Source: Manduca sexta
Lineage: Eukaryota > Arthropoda > Insecta > Lepidoptera > Sphingidae
Assembly: GCF_014839805.1 (NCBI RefSeq)
Contig: NC_051141.1
Coordinates: 13,152,777-13,216,776 of the forward strand
Length of the DNA stretch: 64,000 nucleotides
Direction of reading: 5' to 3'
Shown: piece by piece, positions 1 to 40,900 of the stretch
Position numbering within the stretch: position 1 is the first letter of the stretch
Layout: each line of letters begins with the position of its first letter
Program-made: the position numbers and the translations under genes
Notes under the pieces: model-generated
What the model saw: only the letters and a program-made list of their open reading frames with translations
Told to the model about the DNA's origin: nothing
Database searches by the model: none

Positions 1-825
1 TCATAATTATGCCCTAGTATACCCCAAGAGCCCCCAAGGTGCAATCGGATGTGGAGATGAGACGAGTATAGTCTTTTGAATGTATGATATGTACATGTGT
101 GTGTATGTATTTTAACTTTTAGATTAGTTCTGCCACGAAGTTTTTGTTTAATAAGTACCTTGATATACAGAATCTAATCTTAAATATTTAGAAACATGAA
201 TTTTTTCCGCCGCCTCCGTCTATCTGAACGCAATAAACACAAAAGCGACTAATAAACGACTTTCATAATAATTGTTGGTGCAATAATTGTTTATGTTATG
301 TAGGATTTTGTGTTTTAAATTTTTTTATCTTTGTTCCAATATTAAACCTCTTTCTTTATTTCTTTCTTTAAATGATGTCGAATTTAATTTGAATTACGAA
401 GCTAACAAACATCTATTGTAAAATATAAACACACTGATACTGTGTTTATATAAATTTCAATATTTAAACAAGTGCAAATTTAAATTAGTACAATAATTAT
501 AAAAAAAATCAAATGCAAATGCTTTGATGCAATCAGCCTGTGAAGTACCAACGAAAAAATTGTTTATATTTTAAACAAATTGTAAAAAAAGAAAATATAG
601 TAGTAAAAAACCAACAAAAATCCTTAAACTGGTACAAAAATACGGCAGCATTAGAATCAAAAAGATCTACTAGACAAAGTGACTTAGGTGCATTTATATT
701 ACCAATTAGGTACCGTTGGTAATTTTAGCAAGTATGTTATACAGCACTCGTAAATGAATTAAAATAAACTAAAACTAATTTATATATGGTTAAGGATGAT
801 TATTTATAACACATTATTGTTCCAG
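1..825 (+). other. Upstream intron or possible exon end of Ets65A
   Basis: Mostly AT-rich with no convincing gene. The first 38 bases are open in the frame needed to join the 826 exon and end at a weak donor (CAAG|GTGCAA), so the window may begin inside an upstream Ets65A exon. The rest looks like intron. Confidence 0.4.
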
Positions 826-31222
<30,397 letters not shown>

Positions 31223-31481
31223 CCAGTCATATAAATGACTAATGAAAGGATTGATTACTTTACACTATACGGATAAATATAAAATAGATAATTTGATGAA
31301 ATTGACGAGATAACGTCTTAATTATCAGTTAATATTGTAAACCATATTGATGCCGCAGGAGGATAACCCAACAGACTAAGTTAATATCGATTGCATGTTG
31401 GTATATTTGAAACCGCAATCATAATTGCTCATACCTCAAGAAAAAATATTGTTTGTCAAGATTTATAGTATGCTGAAAAGA

Positions 31482-31487
31482 AATAAA
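31482..31487 (+). promoter_or_regulatory. Possible poly(A) signal of Ets65A
   Basis: AATAAA 260 nt after the stop codon, followed by A-rich sequence. AT-rich DNA makes chance hits common, and further AATAAA/ATTAAA sites follow, so a longer 3' UTR is equally possible. Confidence 0.35.
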
Positions 31488-34364
31488 ACAATATAAAAAA
31501 AAACAAAATGTAAAGCTTTATGAATAATAGTCAACTCGTTATGTAAGTATGACAAGTGCGCAGCATTATTTAAACTGTCCTTTAAAGGAATTCTCAACGT
31601 GACATCTCAGTATCAATGTCATCAAAATATCTAATTTAATAATCCTGATTTGAATTTACTTTGAACCAAACAAAACAATGGCATCTGCCGATTTTTTTAG
31701 CCGTATGGTAAATGATTGTAAACTGCATGTTCACGTTAATTTAATTACTATTATATTTTTTTAAATGGACTGCAGTAGTGTGAAGGCTAGTCTTTTATCA
31801 AATGATATTGTTGTAAATAATAGATACTCATAAAATTAAGTAGAAATATTTATTTAGGGTATAATTATACCAATGAATAATAAAATTTTATCTGTCGCAT
31901 GAAAAAATAAAATAATCGCTTTGTTTTCCAACCAATTACATAAATTAATATATTATTTTTGCGTTTTTAGTCGATTATCAACTATTTTGTTTGTTTACTC
32001 AAGATTATATATTCATTTTCTATTTTTAAGCTACAATATTATTTAAAAACTTGTCTAATAACCAATTTTGAACTCACCTTATTTCCAAATCTAATTAAGA
32101 AGTAAACGCAAAATAATTTTCAAAAAAAACAATATTACTAGCTACACTTACTTCTTACGTACCTAATCTGTCAAAAAAATAACTATCTACATAATATACA
32201 TATATATACATTTGTCTTTGATTAAATTTCGTTACTGAGTTGCATCCATTACATTTTCTCAAGCTGAACAATGATATGAAAGCCGCTCGAAGGGTTAATA
32301 AAGACTATTTAGCTTTTAATATAATTTATTTTTAATTCATAATCAGAAATTAATTTAAAATCAGCGGTGATAAGTTCTATTCTTTCACGTGCAACCTAGG
32401 GCCTCAATTTTACAAATCATTAGTAGATACCTATTAATTCTTCGATTAACGAAATTAATCATGAAACAAACTTGAATAGATATATTATAGTATTTAATTA
32501 CAGGACATGCTATTTCCGACGCCGGTATTACCCATATTAAAGTGATTTCAAAATTGGTTTTATATACTTATTCATTTTTTTTTATTTGGCTATAAATTAA
32601 AAAAACTCTCAGCAGACAGGTTCTCGCTAGTCAAAATATTATGTTCACCAAATAGAATATCGGTGATAAATTATTCAGTATTAAAATAATGTGTAAAATA
32701 CATTTTAAACTATGTAGTAAACGATCAGCATTATGATGAAACCGAAAGCAATTTTACAAAAAGAGACTTAAAAAACTAAGCTCAAAATATGATTTGTGCC
32801 ATTATAATAATTATTATTATAAACTTCAAAAGCGTGTGATAACTTTTAAGAAATACGTTTACTAAACTAATCAATTTTAATATTATTATCGATATACCGG
32901 TTGCTAATTAAATTCTTAAAAATGAAAATATTTAAAAAATGAAACCAAAAAGAAGGATATAAAGACCTTATAGCCGTGGCAACATACAAGGAACATTACA
33001 AACACAAAAAAGATTCAGAAGTAACGCAAACATGTCAGCAAATTACATGTAAACAAACACGTACGTCAAAAAAGAAGTGAAAGCACGTGGAACTTCAAAA
33101 TTTAAGGTAATAATATCCTTTTTTAAAGAAATAATAAATAAGTATATAGCTACTTACGTGAATACTTTTAATATTACTTTGTATAGTGGCTTATGTCTAG
33201 GCGTAGCTAGAAGACGACGAGCGTGACACCTTAGAAAAAGCCTCGCTCTTATAATATGTGGGGCTACCGTAATAACAATCTTTTCGGTTACGCCATGAAT
33301 CCGTGAACTTATGGTTGTATAAAACCTTCAACTAGTGTAATTAGCAGCCGATATAAACCTACCAAAGAAAGGATTAAAAAAATCTGTAAATTATATTATG
33401 AAATTATTTTAAGATAATAATCTTTGTAATGTACCTAAAATTATTTCTTGAAATACCATAATATTAAAAAATAATTGAGCACATCATTTTTTTTAAATCC
33501 ATGAAATATAATTAAATATTTGAAGATTCCCTTTTCAACCGACTGTAAACAGACAATTAACGCGCTCCTGTGTCATAAATAAAATCCATAATAATTTAAA
33601 ATAATAGTTACATAACGATATAACCTGAATGATATTTTCCAATGTTATTTTCTATATTCCAAAAATGTTCGGTTATAAACATCTTATCACATAGTCGTTT
33701 AACACTCTGAATGTACCATTCAAAATAAATGTGTCTAATAATCATCAAATTTTTAAAATAATCTAAATGTTGTAGATAATTAATGACCACAAGTCATTTG
33801 CATTCTTAATCTAAATAGCTACAAATGTTAACCAGGTACTATACAAAAATATGTATACATAAATAAGCGAAAAATAAATAAAATATGCCTATGTTGTCTT
33901 TTGTCAAATCTTCAATAAGATTTATCGTATTCATTGATACAAAAATTAAATTGAGCATAGGTACAATAATATTAATTTATTAAAAAATAAACTTTACTGC
34001 ATACAAATTATATCGAATAATAGGTACAAAATAAGTATTTCACCAAATCTAAAAATCAATTAACCGATACGATGTGACTATTACGATTACACAAAAGCAC
34101 TTGTCTACTGCTAGTCGATAACCAAAATTTTAAATTAAATAAACTCGAAAATATACTTATAGCACTTCTTTATTCAATACTTGTACAATGAACGTATCTG
34201 TGAAAAGAACTTAAGCCACTAATCTAGATGCAAATAAAAATTAAAAAATACATAAAAATATCTAGGCGTTATAAAACCAGCAATTCCAAAAAGTTGGATA
34301 TGAGATTCAAAAGTTTTTGTATGGTACCTACCGACTCATTAATTGTGAACTGTTTAATAATATA

Positions 34365-34890
34365 TCTATACTATTATATAAAGCTGAAGAGTTTGAGAGT
34401 TTGTTTGTTTGCTTGTTTGTTTGTATGTTTGTTTGAACACGCTAATCTCAATAACTACTGGTTTGAATTGAAAAATTCTTTTAGTGTTGGATAGCTCATT
34501 TATCTAGGAAGATTATAGGCTACATAACATCACGCTATGACCAATGGGAGCGGAGCTTCAATATTGCAAAAACGGGTAGAATTCATTCCTTTTGAGAGCT
34601 TCTGTTGCGTGCGCTGCGTAAACGGTTAAAGTTACGCAACAATCATGTATGACGGAATTGTTCCTCTTAAAAAGTTATAAAAAATATAAAGTAAAATCCC
34701 CCACACCTGTCTGCCTGCCCAAGTGCAATAAACATAAAGACTACGCAACAGATTTTGATCAAAATTTGGTATGGAGATAGTATGAGACCTTGGGATGGAC
34801 ATGGGCTGCTTTCTATCCTGGGAAAATATACAGTGGGACATTTATCCCTGAATACTTTTTCACGTGGGCGAAACCACGAGCAAAAGCTGG
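34365..34890 (+). mobile_element. Non-autonomous Helitron, nearly complete (526 bp)
   Basis: Begins TCTATACTATTATATAAAGC after an A and ends GGGCGAAACCACGAGCAAAAGCTGG before a T, the A/T insertion context of Helitrons. The head contains a TTTG microsatellite. The body (ATCACGCTATGACCAATGGG, GCGTGCGCTGCGTAAACGGT) matches the copy at 59323-59814. No ORF. Confidence 0.8.
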
Positions 34891-35880
34891 TATGTATATA
34901 TATGTTAGATTATTTAAAAGTGCAATCGTATAGTGTTTATAGGGTTAGACTGTATTAAAATGATTAAAATCATAAACTAATTTATTGTGTATATCGTCAA
35001 CTATTTATTTCTTCATATGTTTATATTAATTTATTAATTGTGTGTTTTTATCATTAAATGACATCATGCTAAGCTTTCTTCATTATTTTCTTCAATGGCC
35101 AAAGATGGACGAACAATATTAAAAAATATTTTGGTGTTCATAATTCACACGTTTTGAGCTTAGTTTTAAATTTTAAGCACGCTTAGTATGATGATCATAT
35201 TATTGAGTGAGATAAAATGGCAAATTTTGCGAGAATAATGCGTAAAAACATTGTACTACATACTAGTTTTAATTATTTCACATAACTTTAATTTTAAATA
35301 TACGATTAGTTACCGATAATAAATGTGATGAAATATAAGATTCCATTCATGAAAGCTTACGATATTTTGTTTATTAATTTTATTTACGTTTTTAATGTTC
35401 TTTAATTAATAATAAATTTACTTTAATGCATGTGTCAATAATGGAATCATTTAGTCGTAGAGATTACATTTGTATAGATGTTATTGTATTTGGAAATGAA
35501 TAAAAAAGAAACGAAAATAAATTGCTTTATTGAAACGACTCTCGACATGTAGTTAACTAAAGAACGCGAGCCGCGCTCTGTACGTACAAGAATGAAAAGA
35601 GCATTGTTATTAGGGGTCGCCCACGAATATTTCTGCAACGATACTATTGCAAATGTCAATTCCATATTATTGCTGTTACGCATAAATACCTACTCAATTT
35701 TCAAGTGACATTTATCTTCACTCATCAGATACAAACTGCTGTATGCTACACCACATCTAATAAATTCTGTATAAACGCTACATCGCAGTTCTAATGCTTG
35801 AAATCTGAATCAACAACTGAATCTCCACTGGAGGTATGATGTATCGTAGCTATCGCCGCATCAGCGGTATATATGTTAAA

Positions 35881-35903
35881 GGGCCCCCGACCTTTAGGGG
35901 CCC
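35881..35903. repeat. Short GC hairpin
   Basis: GGGCCCC and GGGGCCC arms of 7 bp with a 9-nt loop in AT-rich intergenic DNA. No gene association seen. Confidence 0.35.
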
Positions 35904-36163
35904 CGATGTATGTAAGGACAGATTACTGGAGAATCGGCTTGTACAGATGCTGCGGCCCTAATGGACCGCTCGGAAAATTTTTATAGTGGACCCGTCTAGT
36001 GCAATCCTCTCTATTAATCAAATTGGGGCCTTTTTGTATTTGCTGAAAAAAATCACCAGAGGCACCCTCTATTAAACAATTTTTCTTAAATTGAAGTTCT
36101 GATTGGCAATGATGTACCGTTTAAAATGCCTATGTAGCCAGAGATGGCCTTATGAGTAACTTA

Positions 36164-36403
36164 TCTATACCATTATATTCTTATAAGGCTTAAAAGTTTG
36201 TTTGAATGTGTTAATCTCAGAAACTACTGATTACAATAGAAAAAATCTTTAAATGTTAGATTGCCCTTTTATCGAGGAAGTCTATAGGCTATAATATAAC
36301 ATTACGCTATGACCAGAAGAAGCGAAGCATTAATGAAAAATGTTACAGCGACACTTTTATCTCGAAAAACTCTCACGCAAACAAAGCCGCGAACAAAAGG
36401 TAG
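36164..36403 (+). mobile_element. Non-autonomous Helitron, shortened copy
   Basis: Begins TCTATACCATTATATTC, has AGTTTGTTTGAATGTGTTAA and CATTACGCTATGACCAGAAG, and ends AGCCGCGAACAAAAGGTAG before a T. It lacks the central body present in the 34365 and 59323 copies. Confidence 0.7.
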
Positions 36404-37251
36404 TTTATACTAGCTTTGATTTGGGAAAAAGCCTGTAATATACTTCTGTATAATTAGGGCCCAGCGAAGTACTTAGGTACCTAAGATATAATACTATTTT
36501 CCTAAGCAACTTCCATCTATCTTTACACAGTAAATATCCACAAGAAATGAAAAGACGACTCAATGTTGAAATAATATTAATTTAAAGAAGTTAATCTTAG
36601 TTTAAACAAAGTGTTATCCGACTTTAGAATCGAACCTAAGATAATTGTTTTTATCAATACCCAGATGCTCGTAGTCCAAAGCCTACTTATGCGATTAGCA
36701 CACAAAAGAGCGATTACAATTTATCTATATACTTATATAAAAATAAATCTCTATTTCCCTTAGTTACGCCATAACTTGAGAAAGATTTTACTGATTTCAT
36801 TCATATTTTTTTTTTAAATTTTCTAATATGTAATTTGTATAACATTTTAATATTATTAATATGTTGAGAAGGCCTCAAAACTCATGGTACAAATACAGCT
36901 ACTCATGTACAACGTGCTGTGCCATCTATTTGAGTTTTACCACAAACAAGTTTTGTTACGTAACGTACAGATGTCGCTTTATAATTTCACATGTATTGTA
37001 AAAGTAATGGAGTAAATAATTTCAGTTAATAAACACAGATAGCGCTATTAATGAAAAATAATATATTGTAACTGGCTGTATATTCAAATTATGATTCGTT
37101 CTTTTTTTAATTATGAATTAATCTCTTCCATTTTTCTATATCAAACTTTCCTATTGTGCCACACGCAAGGAGCATTTACTACGGAAACGTCAACCGAAGA
37201 ACGTCAACTATCGACAGAAAAAAAGCTAGTCAGTTTTCTGTAATTTTTGCA

Positions 37252-37403
37252 ATGATTGGACTACGATCTTTGATTTCAAGAATTACACACACTAGGGCTA
37301 TTCTGAACAGGATTCAGATCCCTGTACTAATACAGAAACATAAACAACACCATGAAGGAAATCCTCAACCATTCGATAATATGCCATTTGAACCGCCTAA
37401 CCG
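37252..37403 (+). CDS. COX7C: COX7C-like exon 1
   Basis: Starts ATGATTGGACTACG and encodes the presequence and the NMPF motif. Donor CG|GTTAGT ends the exon in phase 2. Reading on through the intron gives a longer open frame to 37581, which is unspliced sequence rather than protein. Confidence 0.8.
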
Positions 37404-37811
37404 GTTAGTACCTAAGTGTGTAGGAATTTCCAGTACCGCCTTTTGGGTGAGGCGGGCGGTAATGTACGACACACAGTCTAGAGAAGGACTTTACTGGACC
37501 AAGCCAAGCCCCTGGCTGTCACCGGTTCGCCCCGCCCGAAGGCCGCCACTCTATAGAATTCCTGTGAATATTTTTGCATGAAGTCAAATAGAAACAAGCA
37601 ACAGCACAACAAATAACAATTTCAGTTCGCTGCTGTTTACCTGTACTTATTCCCCCTCTCGATCAATATATTCACTGTAGTTGACAGTGGAAATAAATGT
37701 TATTTTGATTTCAGATATTTCGCAACAGTCTTCTTTTCCATATTCTTCGGTATTGGACTGTGGTCTCCGTTTGCAATTCTTTGGTATATGATGGCAAAGA
37801 AAACTTTGTAA
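37252..37811 (+). CDS. COX7C: Cytochrome c oxidase subunit 7C-like protein, two exons
   Basis: Small nuclear-encoded subunit of mitochondrial complex IV, inner membrane. Exon 1 (37252-37403) and exon 2 (37715-37811) join in phase 2 (CG|A, Arg) to give 82 residues. The N-terminus (MIGLRSLISRITHTRAILNR) is basic and lacks acidic residues, as a mitochondrial presequence should. It is followed by HHEGNPQPFDNMPFEPPNR, corresponding to the family's HYEEGPGKNLPF..N segment, then one membrane helix (FFSIFFGIGLWSPFAILWYM) and a Lys-rich end. The usual RHQLL motif after the helix is missing, so this may be a divergent paralogue. First ATG of the open region; the frame upstream has only a GTG. It converges with NDUFB1 on the other strand 1.3 kb away. 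Confidence 0.8.
37715..37811 (+). CDS. COX7C: COX7C-like exon 2
   Basis: Acceptor TTTTGATTTCAG. It encodes YFATVFFSIFFG, the rest of the transmembrane helix, and AKKTL then TAA. The 311-nt intron before it has good borders at both ends. Confidence 0.8.
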
Positions 37812-39092
37812 TATATTTATACATACCTACATAGACTATTAACAGAGTTCTAATTTTTCATCCTGTCCTTCATGATTCATAAGATATAAGTACCAAGCAA
37901 TCAGCGTAGTACCAAAATATTCTTGTTAAACAAAAAATAGGTAGGTACAAATTCAAATGATTATTTTATAAGTATTTACACACATCTATCGTTTAAAAAA
38001 AAATTGTGTACTTACTCTAACAAGTTTAGGTTAACCCAAGAAACTAGAAACTGGTGTATCTAATAAAATCCCATCAGGTACATCCATTCACACCGGCTTA
38101 AAGCTAACTTATAAGATTATCTACTTCCAATGCAATATTTACCCCTATTTTGCACCATTAGGGGACCACATTCCTAAAACATTACAAGTAATTGGTACTT
38201 GTAAATAGAAGTATAAACAATTTCAAAACAAATTCAATTCTTAAAGGAAAGAATTTTCCATGTGTGCTCACAGCTTGTCTAGTTAGATAAATAAGATATT
38301 ATGTTAGTACTCCTTAGAATCCCAACTGCAATTTACCACAGCATACCAAGTTAGCCTATTTACAACTAGATTGTTTTCTGAAGAAATAGCTTTACCCATA
38401 TTGTCAATGTTATCTTACACATGGCTTTATAGATAAACAAAATATTAAATATTTCTTATCAGAGTAAAATTCACTAGGATAAACGGTAACATTTATTATG
38501 CTAATCCAGGATGTGATCTATCCATTTGCCACATTGTCCTAATTTGTTGACCAGTTTATGCATTTACACCTTGCAACCACCCCAATATATTTAAAAACCT
38601 GCGGGATTATAGTAGTAACATAATTATGTAAATTAAGCGAAATCAGCCCCACAATTACCTTATGCAGCATCACATAATGTTCAATCCATTACTTATAATT
38701 TGATATGCAATGTGTTACTGGCTATTGCTTATTATTATTCATTTAAAGTTCCCAACAGTGGAGCTGTCTATTAACAATAAAGTATAAGTTGGAAACATAA
38801 TGAAATTGTGATGCTGACAAAGATAGATTCCTATGATACTGGGCTAGATTGCTACTGTTTAGTACAATGCCCTTTTATATCCTATGGTAAATAATGTTCC
38901 AAAAAAATTGTTATGAAAACAAAAACCAGTAGTCTACATAGACCTGTTTATTCAGACAGCTGTTAGTTTCACAAAGGAATAATTTTCAATACCTAGTATT
39001 TAATCATTGACATAAACCAGTTATAAACAAGAAGCTGATTGAATAACTAATTTAACTGGTGCTTAATGAAAAGACTGAAATTAAATAATAAT
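37812..39092. other. Convergent interval between COX7C-like and NDUFB1
   Basis: Holds the 3' UTRs of the two convergent genes. AT-rich with no ORF of note. The minus-strand AATAAA at 38947-38952 is the most plausible NDUFB1 poly(A) signal. Confidence 0.65.
38947..38952 (-). promoter_or_regulatory. Possible poly(A) signal of NDUFB1
   Basis: TTTATT on the plus strand is AATAAA on the minus strand, about 140 nt after the NDUFB1 stop. Motif only. Confidence 0.4.
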
Positions 39093-39266
39093 TCAAGGCC
39101 AGGATGGTGGATCTCCCTCTTTTACATTGCCACCATACAGGGCGGATTTATCTCTGAAGTTCGTCATTCTTAGTGTTTCCTGGTCATCCAAATATTTTCC
39201 AATGAAAAAACCAGACATGGGCAGGGCAACCCATGCAAAGCGAGTTGTGATACCAAATATGGCCAT
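39093..39266 (-). CDS. NDUFB1: NADH dehydrogenase (complex I) subunit NDUFB1 / MNLL
   Basis: Accessory subunit of the membrane arm of mitochondrial complex I; single-pass inner-membrane protein. The 57-residue product matches the family in length (human 58) and pattern. MAIFGITTRFAW leads into the helix VALPMSGFFIGKYLD, then the diagnostic LRMTNFRDKSALYGG (human ERLTAFRNKSMLF) and an acidic PPSWP end. ATG at 39266 has a strong context (AAA before, G after). Extending the frame upstream finds only a TTG at 39317, so the ATG is preferred. It lies in the same presumed exon as, and 1 nt after, the 41-codon ORF at 39268-39393. Identification is firm. Confidence 0.92.
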   Translation of the reverse strand: MAIFGITTRFAWVALPMSGFFIGKYLDDQETLRMTNFRDKSALYGGNVKEGDPPSWP

Positions 39267-39267
39267 T

Positions 39268-39393
39268 TTAGTTCTGCTTGTTTGCCTGCTTCCACTTCCT
39301 GGTGTGATTCCAGTCAAGAAATATGAATGTAGCAGTCAGCGTCGGGAATGATATGCTCACAAGATTCCGACGTAAGAAATTTACAAACGCCAT
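39268..39393 (-). CDS. 41-residue small membrane protein, upstream cistron of NDUFB1
   Basis: Open frame from ATG 39393 to TAA 39268-39270, just 3 nt after a strong acceptor (TCTCCTTTACAG, exon start 39396). It begins MAFVNFLRRNLVSISFPTLT, continues with ATFIFLDW and ends in a Lys/Gln/Asn-rich tail (TRKWKQANKQN). This is one short hydrophobic segment between basic ends, as in small mitochondrial inner-membrane proteins. Its stop is followed by one base and then the NDUFB1 ATG. No other ATG in any frame lies between the two starts. Its own start context is weak (T at -3), which would let ribosomes scan on to NDUFB1. I do not recognise a named family. It may instead be a regulatory uORF. Confidence 0.6.
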   Translation of the reverse strand: MAFVNFLRRNLVSISFPTLTATFIFLDWNHTRKWKQANKQN

Positions 39394-39396
39394 AAA

Positions 39397-40866
39397 CTGT
39401 AAAGGAGAGATAATCTTAATTAAAATCCTACAACAAAATCATGTCATAGGATTTGAAATAAAATATTGCAATCACATAAAATACCTACATGGAATAATAT
39501 CCACTGACCTATGGAAAAACTGCAAATAAAAATAAGAATATAAAATTTCAATCACCTCTCACCACTAACAGTCACTAGGAAACTATGGTGTGTAAAGAGA
39601 AAATTATAAATGAGAGTTGAATGACAACCTGAAATTGACTCAAGTAAATTTCATTGGTTTTCTAGAATTTTACTAAGATTTTATTTTCATTTATTTACAA
39701 CAATTATAATCCTTTAGAAGAGATTTTTGTTTACATAATATGGACACACTGGATAATGTGAATAAAAAGGCACAATAAGAAAATTAATATATTCCAGCAA
39801 AAAAAACTAACATTAGTGACTACCAACTCCTTATAGTATTGAGCAGAAATGTATATAATAATATAATACACTCAAATTAAAATAGATTTGTTTTTTTTAC
39901 ATTTTTTTAGGAGTAACACATGAGGTTGCGCTGTGTATCCTAATATTATTATTTGTGAATATGAATGATGAGTGTATTATATAATCTGTGCACTAAATGT
40001 GTATGTGGAGCTAAAGAAAATTGCACTTATACAGTTATATTGACTATTCCATAAAAATATGTTTTGATGTAAACAATTGTAATTCTATACAATTATAGAA
40101 ATGTAAACAAAATATATCATGTAGGTATCTGATGTGATTGCATGCCAGTGAAATAAACTTTATCCTACATAGTAAAACCTATATTGGTTACTTTGGTTCA
40201 TTATTTTCTATCAAAAATTATTAATAATGTAGATACATATTACTTTTACACTTTTAGTACTGACTTGAAAATTCATTATTCATGTAATATGGGATAACAC
40301 ACTGATTAGGACCAAACTGTTATAAATTGAACCACAAATCTAGTACAATATTGATCCTAGTTGGTTTATGGACATTGAACACAAATATTACATTATTTAT
40401 AGTTCATGAATGGTCTATTACTAATGTACTTTGGTATGGAAAAACTTATTTTAATGTTTTCAATTATTCCTGGATGTAGTAAGATTTATGGTTTAAATAA
40501 AAATGGTCGCCTTAGTTACATAATATACAGTAAACATTTTACAACAAAGGTATGCCAAATACTTATGTTGATAAGCATAATGGAATATTTTATTACCAAA
40601 TACGACTCAATTTTATAAGTAAGGATTTTAATTAAGGTAACAAAATATAGCTAAATACTGAAATGAAATGATTCTTACACAAGCGTTGGGAGACTGTTTT
40701 TGTTGATAAAATAAGCAGAAAGTATAAGAATGATGCCAAAATTATCACATATATAGACAGCTTCTTAAATGATGTATAAAATTACAATTAAATAGTAAAA
40801 ATAAAGAACTAACCTTGTTTTAATAACGTGACATTTATGCCCTTCTTTGCTCAGAGTTACCTATTC

Positions 40867-40900
<34 letters not shown>

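Larger units (their letters stand above)
31223..37251. other. Gene-poor interval: Ets65A 3' flank to COX7C-like gene
   Basis: Very AT-rich. It starts with the Ets65A 3' UTR and holds Helitron copies at 34365-34890 and 36164-36403 and a short GC-rich hairpin at 35881-35903. Open frames here are short and lack any recognisable protein. The COX7C-like promoter should lie shortly before 37150 but no clear core element is visible. Confidence 0.65.

Noticed and set aside
37156..37581. 141-codon plus-strand frame read as one unspliced gene
   Set aside because: It begins at a GTG and runs through the COX7C-like intron. The spliced product with exon 2 gives a recognisable membrane helix, the unspliced tail does not.
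39093..39317. Longer NDUFB1 starting at 39317
   Set aside because: That codon is TTG. The family length and the strong ATG context at 39266 favour the shorter start, and the extra residues overlap the 41-codon ORF in another frame.
39127..39351. Plus-strand frame opposite NDUFB1
   Set aside because: Shadow of the minus-strand gene; no homology in this orientation.
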